Positions 6,435 through 12,645 of a stretch of 15,215 bases of DNA are shown one piece after another. The notes below the pieces were generated by a model, which worked only from the letters and a program-made list of their open reading frames with translations, ran no database searches and was not told the DNA's origin. The translations under genes were made by a program, and so were the position numbers. Position 1 is the stretch's first letter, and each line of letters starts with the position of its first letter. This DNA is from Acidimicrobiaceae bacterium (lineage in GTDB: Bacteria > Actinomycetota > Acidimicrobiia > Acidimicrobiales > Palsa-688): the NCBI GenBank assembly GCA_027334785.1, contig DAHWQF010000021.1, forward strand, positions 1 through 15,215. The letters run 5' to 3'.

Positions 6435-7820
6435 ATGGCTCTTGCCCAAACGCGGACCGCACCAGGAAGGCGACCGTCTGCGCCCGTCCTGAGGCGAAAT
6501 GTCCCGCGTCCCCCCGTGCCCTGGGCGGTCAATGCGGCTTTGGTCGTTCTCGGACTTGGCTTCGGCGCGACGGTGGCGTCCGCCGTGACCTCGGAGACGC
6601 TTGCCGCGCTGGGAGCCCCGGGCGGAGTCGCGATGTTCCTAGGAGGGGCGACCGGCCTCGCCGGCACTTACCTCGCGCTCGTGATGGTCCTGCTCGTCTC
6701 GCGCGTGCCTGTGGTCGAGCGCGTGCTCGGCTTCGATGGGCTTCTGCGCTGGCACCGCCGCCTCGCACCTTGGCCTATTTCGTTGATAGCGGCCCATGTC
6801 CTCCTCATCATCATCGGGTATTCCCAAGCTCAAAAGACCGGGTTATGGCACGAGATCGGCCTTATGGTCTCGACCTTCCCGTGGATGATCGAGGCAACCA
6901 TAGGTTTCGTCCTCATGATGGCCGTCGCCACGGTGTCCGCGCGTTGGATACGGCGACGGGTGCGCCGCGAACGCTGGTGGGCTTTCCACCTGTTCATGTA
7001 CCTCGCCCTGGCCCTATCGTTCGCGCACGTCATCGTGCTCGGCCCGTCGTTTGTGCGCCATCCCGTCACGCGCGTCCTCTGGATATTGTTCTGGGTCGCT
7101 ACGGCAGGTTTCGTGATTGCCTACCGGTTTGGCCTCCCTATCGTGCGGAGCTTGCGCCACGGCCTCACCGTGGCCGAAGTCCGCCAAGAAGCCCCGGGCG
7201 TCGTCTCCATTATCTTGCACGGTCGAAAGCTCGACCGGCTCGCAGTCTCGGGTGGGCAGTTTTTCGAGTGGCGCTTCCTCACGAAGGGGATGTGGTGGCA
7301 AGCTCATCCATTTACCCTTTCGGCACGGCCCAGCGCCTCGCAGCTTCGCCTCACAGTGAAATCGGTCGGCGACTATTCGTCGGCCGTCGCCCAGCTGAAG
7401 CCAGGCACCCGGGTGGCAATCGAGGGCCCCTACGGCGTGTTCACTTCGCACGCCCGGCGCCGGCGCAAGGCCTTGCTCATATCGGGCGGCATCGGTGTCA
7501 CTGCCATCAGGTCGCTGCTCGAGGACCTGCCCCAGAGCGCCGAACCGGTGGTGGTCATGCGAGCATCGACAAAAGAAGACCTCGTCCTCCTGTCGGAGGT
7601 CATAGAACTCGTTGCCCTGCGCAAAGGCCGCGTGTACGAGTGGGTCGGGCCCCGCTCCGATGTGAAGCTCGACCGCCTGGCCCAACTGGTGCCGGACTTC
7701 AGGAAGCGCGACGTCTATGTCTCCGGCCCGCGTGGCTTCGTGAGCACCGTCACTTCCCTTATGTCGCGCATGGGCGTGCCCGCCGATGCGCTCCACTTCG
7801 AGGCGTACGAGTTGGCATGA
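6435..7820 (+). CDS. Ferric-reductase-like membrane haem/FAD/NAD(P) oxidoreductase
   Basis: This predicted inner-membrane electron-transfer protein of 461 residues moves electrons from cytosolic NAD(P)H through FAD and haem b to the outer face. About six membrane segments are seen (roughly residues 28-52, 64-90, 112-130, 147-170, 182-203 and 211-234). Two pairs of haem-ligand His have the spacing of the ferric reductase/NADPH oxidase fold: H107-x13-H121 and H185-x12-H198. The C-terminal half is a ferredoxin-NADP reductase-type module with FAD motif HPFTLS (291-296), GPYGVF (331-336), nucleotide motif GGIGVT (351-356) and SGPRGF (430-435). The next gene, an exported FMN-binding protein, starts 10 bp after the stop, so it is the likely electron acceptor. 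The final acceptor (iron, oxygen, quinone or other) is unknown. A short basic N-terminus precedes the first helix. Confidence 0.9.
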   Translation: MALAQTRTAPGRRPSAPVLRRNVPRPPVPWAVNAALVVLGLGFGATVASAVTSETLAALGAPGGVAMFLGGATGLAGTYLALVMVLLVSRVPVVERVLGFDGLLRWHRRLAPWPISLIAAHVLLIIIGYSQAQKTGLWHEIGLMVSTFPWMIEATIGFVLMMAVATVSARWIRRRVRRERWWAFHLFMYLALALSFAHVIVLGPSFVRHPVTRVLWILFWVATAGFVIAYRFGLPIVRSLRHGLTVAEVRQEAPGVVSIILHGRKLDRLAVSGGQFFEWRFLTKGMWWQAHPFTLSARPSASQLRLTVKSVGDYSSAVAQLKPGTRVAIEGPYGVFTSHARRRRKALLISGGIGVTAIRSLLEDLPQSAEPVVVMRASTKEDLVLLSEVIELVALRKGRVYEWVGPRSDVKLDRLAQLVPDFRKRDVYVSGPRGFVSTVTSLMSRMGVPADALHFEAYELA

Positions 7821-7825
7821 AGGAG
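7820..7825 (+). promoter_or_regulatory. Shine-Dalgarno deciding the TTG start of the FMN-binding protein
   Basis: AAGGAG begins on the last base of the upstream stop codon and lies 5 nt before the TTG at 7831. It fixes the start of the FMN-binding gene at this TTG, not at an earlier in-frame codon inside the ferric-reductase gene. It also supports coupled translation of the pair. Confidence 0.8.
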
Positions 7826-7830
7826 CTAGC

Positions 7831-8334
7831 TTGAAAAAGGCCGCTACCACCGCTATATCTGCGGTTACGGGTTTCGCCGTTGTGCTCGGCGCCCACCTCG
7901 CCCGCTCCTCTCCCCACTCATTGGCACTGGGTGGCAACAATGCGGCACCAACGCCGACGTCGTCCCCCACCACCTCGGCACCCGGCAAAGCAACTGGGGG
8001 TGGGGCCGTCGGCCCGCCGGCGGTCAGCCAGACAACGACCTCTCTCCCAACGGGCCAGCTGGCCTCTGCCCTCGGCGCCAGCGAGCAGTACGGCTACGGA
8101 GTGCTCTCGGTCAAGGTCACCGTGACGGGGAGCCATATCACAGACCTGAGCGTGGCCAACCTGCAGACCGCCGAGTCGTATTCGCAATATATCGCCCAAC
8201 AGGTCATCCCGATATTGCGGAAAGAGGTGCTCCAGGCCCAGGGGATCCGGGTCAACGGCATTGCCGGCGCGACGTACACGACTGAGGCCTACCTCTTGTC
8301 GGTGAGGTCGGCCCTGCAAAAGCTCCACCTCTGA
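7831..8334 (+). CDS. Exported FMN-binding domain protein (RnfG/NqrC-type FMN_bind)
   Basis: This small exported flavoprotein (167 residues) probably accepts electrons from the ferric-reductase-like protein encoded just upstream. The N-terminus is a signal peptide or anchor (KK followed by a hydrophobic stretch, about residues 2-24) without a lipobox Cys. A Ser/Thr/Pro/Gly-rich linker follows (about 36-78). The FMN-binding domain runs from about 85 to 165: VSVTV-like strand (VLSVKVTVTGSHITDLSV), PILRKEVLQAQ helix, and the flavin motif AGATYT (145-150). Related proteins carry FMN covalently on Thr of a [S/T]GAT motif, attached by the ApbE transferase; here the first position is Ala and the usual preceding Asp is Asn. 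No apbE is seen in the window. The TTG start is supported by AAGGAG at 7820-7825. Confidence 0.85.
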   Translation: MKKAATTAISAVTGFAVVLGAHLARSSPHSLALGGNNAAPTPTSSPTTSAPGKATGGGAVGPPAVSQTTTSLPTGQLASALGASEQYGYGVLSVKVTVTGSHITDLSVANLQTAESYSQYIAQQVIPILRKEVLQAQGIRVNGIAGATYTTEAYLLSVRSALQKLHL

Positions 8335-8463
8335 GCCCACGGCCACGGTGTCACGGCGGGCGGGGCCGGCGGCAACCCAACCACCGGGCTGGCGGCGCCG
8401 GGCCTGCGCATGCAGCGGGGCGCGCTGGCATTTACCACGGCCGGCCCGGGCCGACTGGCCTCG

Positions 8464-8549
8464 TTCTGGGTGCGCTCTCGCTTTCCCGGTGCACTGAGCC
8501 GCACTGGGTCACCCCCAGGTGCCCCCGGTTGGGAATAGTGCACCCAGAA
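8464..8549. repeat. Separated 12-bp inverted repeat in the convergent spacer
   Basis: TTCTGGGTGCGC (8464-8475) and GTGCACCCAGAA (8538-8549) are reverse complements except for one base, 62 bp apart. As RNA on either strand they could close a long hairpin. There is no T-tract beside it, so a terminator role is only possible. Confidence 0.5.
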
Positions 8550-8643
8550 ACCTGCCCTACCGGGCAACTCGGCGCGCTTGGCGTCACCCGGCCCTTTTGG
8601 TCAACCCGAAGGCTCCGGCGCTACCGCCGGCCCTCCCGCCGGG

Positions 8644-8669
8644 GGGGTGGCGCTGCGGGGTGGCGCTGT
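8644..8669. repeat. 13-bp tandem direct repeat
   Basis: GGGGTGGCGCTGC (8644-8656) is followed directly by GGGGTGGCGCTGT (8657-8669). The two units differ only at the last base. No function is apparent. Confidence 0.7.
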
Positions 8670-8673
8670 CCGG

Positions 8674-8741
8674 GGAGGCTCGGCACTGTAGTGCAACCGG
8701 CAAGGCTGGGGGCTAGATCGGCGAAACCCAGGCGAGCCTCC
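8674..8741. repeat. Separated 9-bp inverted repeat before the convergent gene end
   Basis: GGAGGCTCG (8674-8682) and CGAGCCTCC (8733-8741) are perfect reverse complements 50 bp apart, about 20 bp beyond the stop of the minus-strand phosphodiester-glycosidase gene. They might form a terminator-like structure for that transcript. The loop is long and no T-tract follows. Confidence 0.4.
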
Positions 8742-8759
8742 GCCGTTTAGGCATGCCCC

Positions 8760-10238
8760 TCAGCCCGAGATCGGGGCGCCTGGGAGGAGCACTTCGAAAA
8801 AGTCGCGGGCTTCCAACACCGGCGGGAGGTAGCGGTCTGCCGAGCGCTGCATCTGTGGGTAGAGCTTGCTACCCGTCACCTCCAGGGGGTGACCGGGTAC
8901 GTGCGAGTAGAAGTTGAAGGTGACCCAGTAGGGGTTCATGTCGAGGGTCATCGCTCTCACTGCCCCGGCGCGCGAGAGCGACTCGGCGAGCGTCTTGGCC
9001 GTGAGCGCCGGGCCGGCCACGTAAACGAGCGCACCGTCGGCCGTGACCCCGACGCCGCTGCGGGGTACGACAGCCCCGCCTCCCAGCGTGTAACCCCAGA
9101 TGGCGTTGTCGGTGTAGGTGGCCGAGGGCGCGATGTGGCCGTTGTTTACGAGCAGGACCAGGTTTTGCAGGACAGCGGCCACCCCGGGGCCCATTTTTAC
9201 CTGGGTGCCCCAGCTGCCGACGTTCACCTGGCCGTCTTTGTAGATGACGAACGACGCCGCCCCTTTCACGAGCGGCACGCCGACCTTGCCTTCCATGTAG
9301 ATGCCGCCCTTGGCGTTCGAGAAGAGAAAGCCGCCATTGAAAGCGGCCACCAGGTAGGGCAGCTCGGCTGCGGTCACATAGGGCGGGTGCGCCCATTTGC
9401 CCCCAGGCTCCAGCTGCCCGGGCACGAGCTCGAAACGCAACAGCTTCGGGTCCATCCACACAGCCGAAGTGATCTCGCTCGTGTAAATTCTGTCGGCCCT
9501 GAACTGGGCCACGTACATGGCCGGGACACCGTGCACGAGGGGCCCGGTCGGTTGCCACTTCCCTTCTCCCGGGAGCGCCGGCTGCACAACCAGCGGGACG
9601 GGCGAAGGAGGGGCCAGGCCGGGGCGGGTGGTCGTGGTGGGCGCCTGGGTCGTCGTGGTGGGCGCTAGGGTCGTCGATGTGACAGGAGCCGTAGTGGCGG
9701 TGGGCCTCGAGGTGGGCGTGACCGGCGTCGTCTTGGTACCCGGCGCGATGGAGCTCGGGGGTGACGAAGTTGGGCCGGCGGCAGACGAGCCAGGGCTGGC
9801 GGACGACTCGCTGCTCGTACCCGCCGGGCCAACCGCTACTGTCCCGGGGACCTTGTTGAGGCCCTTGGGGCGCCCGCCCTTGGGCGGAGCCTTCAGCGAG
9901 TAGTACATCTGCTCGAACTGTTTCGCGAGCCACCCGGCGTGGTTGGCACGCAGCCAATCGGCCCACTTCGCCTCGAAGCTGATGTTCCCGGGCGAAACCG
10001 CGGCGCCGACCAGGGAGACCCCGACGAGCATGCCGAGCAGCCCGGGGACCACCAACAAGTAGCGCCAGCGCCGGCGCCAGCCCTTCCGGCCTGCAGCGTT
10101 CTGCGACCCTCTACCCCTACGTGCTCCCCGAGGCCCCGACTGGAACGACGGGCCCTCGTAACGGGGCCTCCGGGGTGGCCGCATAGGCCCGGACGTCACG
10201 GCAGGCAAGCTAGCCGGTCGGTCGAGTTCTGTGGCCAT
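8760..10238 (-). CDS. Membrane-anchored phosphodiester glycosidase (NAGPA-like) domain protein
   Basis: The protein has 492 residues from the ATG at 10238. A basic N-terminus (about 19-58) precedes one membrane helix (about 59-81), so the rest lies outside the cell. A short helical region (FEAKWADWL...) leads into a Thr/Pro/Ser-rich linker (about 135-220). The C-terminal domain resembles the phosphodiester glycosidase/NAGPA family, named after the human enzyme that removes GlcNAc from phosphodiesters: AAFNGGF (about 298-304), RSGVGVTADGALVYVAG (393-409), and a conserved Asp in AVRAMTLDMN (about 433). Many relatives have DGGGS at this last point; here it is DMNPYW, so activity may differ. A GTG at 10304 is an alternative start. 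The gene is divergent from the double-propeller gene. An envelope role is inferred; the substrate is unknown. Confidence 0.75.
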   Translation of the reverse strand: MATELDRPASLPAVTSGPMRPPRRPRYEGPSFQSGPRGARRGRGSQNAAGRKGWRRRWRYLLVVPGLLGMLVGVSLVGAAVSPGNISFEAKWADWLRANHAGWLAKQFEQMYYSLKAPPKGGRPKGLNKVPGTVAVGPAGTSSESSASPGSSAAGPTSSPPSSIAPGTKTTPVTPTSRPTATTAPVTSTTLAPTTTTQAPTTTTRPGLAPPSPVPLVVQPALPGEGKWQPTGPLVHGVPAMYVAQFRADRIYTSEITSAVWMDPKLLRFELVPGQLEPGGKWAHPPYVTAAELPYLVAAFNGGFLFSNAKGGIYMEGKVGVPLVKGAASFVIYKDGQVNVGSWGTQVKMGPGVAAVLQNLVLLVNNGHIAPSATYTDNAIWGYTLGGGAVVPRSGVGVTADGALVYVAGPALTAKTLAESLSRAGAVRAMTLDMNPYWVTFNFYSHVPGHPLEVTGSKLYPQMQRSADRYLPPVLEARDFFEVLLPGAPISG

Positions 10239-10312
10239 CGCGGGCCATCTTCCGCTGCACACCTTGCTCGAGCATGAACCGCGCGCCGGGCGGTTCACCA
10301 CCACGTCAGGTC

Positions 10313-10331
10313 GTTTGAATTAGTTTCGAAC
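10313..10331. promoter_or_regulatory. Inverted repeat between divergent envelope genes, possible operator
   Basis: GTTTGAATTAGTTTCGAAC has 7-bp arms (GTTTGAA/TTCGAAC) that pair at six of seven positions around a 5-nt centre. It overlaps the candidate -10 of the propeller gene and lies in the A+T-richest part of the divergent gap. A shared regulator of both genes could bind here; no family is recognised. Confidence 0.35.
10321..10326 (+). promoter_or_regulatory. Candidate -10 element for the double-propeller gene
   Basis: TAGTTT (TAnnnT form) ends 7 nt before the GTG at 10334, which has no Shine-Dalgarno. The spacing is the same as for the helicase gene, and a leaderless mRNA is likely. No clear -35 is seen. 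Confidence 0.4.
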
Positions 10332-10333
10332 TG

Positions 10334-12628
10334 GTGGGCCACCAATCAGGCGGAGGGACCCGCGGCGCGGGCCAGCGGCGTGGCTTCAGTCCGCCGTCTC
10401 GACCCCGTGCCCGGTTGCCACGCCCTGTGCTGCGCAGGCCAGGTGCGCCCTCTCGCGCTCGTGCGGCGCGACGCCAAAGCTGGAGACCGGCGCTCCTGGG
10501 CGTGGTGGTGCTCGCGGCACTCATCGTGGGCGTATGGTCCGCAGGGGGTTCCGGGACGAAGGCCCCCACGACCGAGCGGCGGCCTGTGGCGGCAAAGACG
10601 AAGGCGGCCACTGCGCCGGTCCGGGGAAAACCAGCACGCCAGGCCCCGCCGGCCGTCATGGCGGGCCTCTTGCCCTGGCAACTCCAGGCGCCGATCAGCC
10701 GGGAGGCAGTGCTGCCCGAGGGCCCGGCTGGCACACTGGTCGTGGCCGGGGGGCTGATGTCGTCGGGGACATCGGCGAGCGCCGCCTTCCGGCTCGACAT
10801 GTCGACTGGCCACCTCTCTTTGATCGGGCAACTGGGCTCCGCCACCCATGACGCTGCGGCGGCCGCGCTCGGTGGCACAGGCCTAGTGTTCGGCGGTGGG
10901 ACGGCCTCGCCGACCACGACCGCGCAGCGGTTGAGCCCTTCGGGCGCGTCCAGTGCGCTGGCCCCACTACCCCAGCCCAGGGCTGATGCCGTAGCCGTCG
11001 TGACCGGGGGTGTTGCTTACATCGTCGGAGGGTACAGCGGCCCCCATTTGGACTCCGAGGTGCTAGCCACTGCCGGTGGCAAGAGCTACCACCAGGTGGC
11101 TGCCCTACCTGTGCCTGTGCGGTACCCCGCCGTGGCGTCCCTCGACGGGCTCATATATGTCTTCGGGGGCCAGTCCGCCTCCGGCAGCCTCGTCACTGAC
11201 ATCCAGGTTGTGGACCCCCGGAGCGGGACTGCCAAAGTGGTGGGCCAACTCCCCCTGCCCCTCGCCGGTGCCTCGGCCGGCGACCTCCAGGGTGTCATCT
11301 ACGTGGCCGGCGGGGTGAGCGCCGGCACCGCCCACGCCGGCACCGCCCACGCCGGCACCGCCCACGCCGGCACCGCCCACGCCGGTACCGCCCACGCCGG
11401 CACCGCCCACGCCGGCACCGCCCACGCCGGCACCGCCCACGCCGGCACCGCCCACGCCGGCACGCATGCCATCGTGGGCACGCCCGAGCCCGTCAACGAC
11501 GTCTTCGCCTTCGACACGGCCAACGACTCTGTACTGCGCGCCGGGTCCCTCCCCACGGCCGTCGCCTACGCCGGCACGGCGGTGTCGGACAACCGCCTCT
11601 ACCTCGTGGGGGGAGAGGTCGCAGGCGGTGTGCAGACCGCGGCAGTGCAGTTCGTGACGCCCGACCGGCGCTTTGGGGTCGCCGGCTCGGCCGGTGCGGG
11701 CTCGCCGTACTACGGGTACAAGCTGCTCGTGGCGGACCGAGGCAATGACCGTCTCCTCCTGCTCAACGACGCCGGCCAAATCGAATGGAGGTACCCCTCG
11801 GCCACCGCCCCCCCGCCGCCCGGCGGCTTCTATTACCCAGATGACGCTTTTTTCATCCGCCACGGCACGGCCATTATTTCCAACCAGGAAAACAACGAGA
11901 CGATAGTGGAGATCGCGTACCCGTCCGGGCGCGTCCTTTGGCAGTACGGCCACCCGCGACAGGCTGGTTATGCCCCCGGCTATCTGAGCAACCCCGACGA
12001 CGCCTACTTGCTGCACAACGGCAACGTAGTCGTGGCAGACATCATCAACTGCCGCATCCTCATTATCAACCCTGCTACCAAAGCGGTCGTCCACCAGATC
12101 GGGACCAACGGCGTCTGCGCCCACGACCCTCCGACCGAACTCGGTTCTCCCAACGGTGACACTCCGCTTGCAGACGGCAACCTTCCCGTCTCGGAGATCA
12201 ACGGGAGCTGGATCGACGAGTACACGATGACCGGCAAGCTCGTCTGGGATACCCACCTAGCGATCGGCTACCCCTCGGACCCCCAACAACTCGGCCCGGA
12301 CCGGTACCTGGTGGCGGACTACACCAACCCAGGCGCCATCATCGAGTTCAACCGCGCCGGCCAGATCCTCTACCGCTACCAGCCCACTTCGGGCCCTGGT
12401 GAGCTCAATGACCCCTCGCTCGTTGAGCTCTTGCCGAGCGGTGTCTTCATGCTGAACGACGACCACAACGACCGCATGGTCGCTATCGACCCCTCGACGG
12501 GAGCCGTCGTTTGGCAGTACGGCCACATAGGCGTGCCGGGCACGGCGCCCGGGTACCTCTACAAACCCGACGGCTTCGACCTCCTCGGGCCAGGGGGCTC
12601 TACGCCAACCCACCCCGTGACCGGTTGA
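10334..12628 (+). CDS. Membrane-anchored Kelch plus PQQ/NHL-like double beta-propeller protein
   Basis: This is a large protein (764 residues from the GTG at 10334) with an Arg/Pro-rich cytosolic tail (1-51), one membrane helix (about 52-69) and a long extracytoplasmic part. Residues about 130-445 hold about five Kelch-like blades, each with a strand ending in double Gly (LVVAGG, LVFGGG, AYIVGG, IYVFGG, IYVAGG, LYLVGG). Residues about 455-755 form a second propeller of PQQ/NHL/arylsulfotransferase-like repeats (LLVADRGNDRLLLL, GRVLWQYGHP, NGNVVVADIINCRILIINP, GAVVWQYGH). A run of nine AGTAH pentapeptides (330-374) interrupts one Kelch blade. The double propeller suggests a scaffold or ligand-binding role at the cell surface, but no catalytic site is recognised. 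The amidase gene starts 17 bp downstream and is probably co-transcribed. The start codon is uncertain; in-frame TTG and GTG codons follow before the membrane helix. Confidence 0.78.
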   Translation: MGHQSGGGTRGAGQRRGFSPPSRPRARLPRPVLRRPGAPSRARAARRQSWRPALLGVVVLAALIVGVWSAGGSGTKAPTTERRPVAAKTKAATAPVRGKPARQAPPAVMAGLLPWQLQAPISREAVLPEGPAGTLVVAGGLMSSGTSASAAFRLDMSTGHLSLIGQLGSATHDAAAAALGGTGLVFGGGTASPTTTAQRLSPSGASSALAPLPQPRADAVAVVTGGVAYIVGGYSGPHLDSEVLATAGGKSYHQVAALPVPVRYPAVASLDGLIYVFGGQSASGSLVTDIQVVDPRSGTAKVVGQLPLPLAGASAGDLQGVIYVAGGVSAGTAHAGTAHAGTAHAGTAHAGTAHAGTAHAGTAHAGTAHAGTAHAGTHAIVGTPEPVNDVFAFDTANDSVLRAGSLPTAVAYAGTAVSDNRLYLVGGEVAGGVQTAAVQFVTPDRRFGVAGSAGAGSPYYGYKLLVADRGNDRLLLLNDAGQIEWRYPSATAPPPPGGFYYPDDAFFIRHGTAIISNQENNETIVEIAYPSGRVLWQYGHPRQAGYAPGYLSNPDDAYLLHNGNVVVADIINCRILIINPATKAVVHQIGTNGVCAHDPPTELGSPNGDTPLADGNLPVSEINGSWIDEYTMTGKLVWDTHLAIGYPSDPQQLGPDRYLVADYTNPGAIIEFNRAGQILYRYQPTSGPGELNDPSLVELLPSGVFMLNDDHNDRMVAIDPSTGAVVWQYGHIGVPGTAPGYLYKPDGFDLLGPGGSTPTHPVTG
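11321..11464. repeat. 15-bp minisatellite, nine copies plus a partial, encoding (AGTAH)9
   Basis: Nine units of GCCGGCACCGCCCAC run from 11321 to 11455 with a partial tenth (11456-11464). Eight units are identical; the fifth (11381-11395) differs by a silent C to T (GGC to GGT). The repeat is in frame with the propeller gene and adds 45 residues to a Kelch blade loop. Near-identity at silent positions points to recent expansion, so copy number may vary between strains. Confidence 0.97.
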
Positions 12629-12631
12629 GCC

Positions 12632-12637
12632 AGGGGA
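12632..12637 (+). promoter_or_regulatory. Shine-Dalgarno for the amidase gene
   Basis: AGGGGA lies 8 nt before the ATG at 12646 and just after the propeller stop codon (12626-12628). It supports this ATG over the longer upstream open frame and fits co-transcription with the propeller gene. Confidence 0.6.
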
Positions 12638-12645
12638 CACGGCGC

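Larger units (their letters stand above)
8335..8759. other. Convergent intergenic spacer without a supported gene
   Basis: These 425 bp lie between the ends of the FMN-binding gene (plus) and the phosphodiester-glycosidase gene (minus). Short open frames here have no family features or ribosome site. The spacer holds a 13-bp direct repeat (8644-8656, 8657-8669) and two separated inverted repeats (8464/8549 and 8674/8741). I see no intrinsic terminator with a T-tract and no tRNA-like cloverleaf. Confidence 0.6.

Noticed and set aside
5834..7834. Very long plus-strand open frame (666 codons) across the helicase end, the intergenic gap and the ferric-reductase gene
   Set aside because: It is out of frame with the clearly conserved helicase and ferric-reductase proteins, has no family features, and is Arg/Pro/Ala-rich as expected of shadow frames in G+C-rich DNA.
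8335..8759. tRNA or small RNA gene in the spacer
   Set aside because: I found no T-loop consensus, cloverleaf arms or T-tract terminator by eye; only scattered short repeats.
11321..11464. CRISPR-like array
   Set aside because: The units are contiguous 15-bp repeats without spacers and lie in frame within a coding region.
11105..12256. Antisense open frame over the propeller gene with a GVGGA repeat
   Set aside because: The repeat is only the reverse complement of the AGTAH minisatellite; the sense frame has a membrane helix and propeller blades on both sides, the antisense frame has no recognisable domain.
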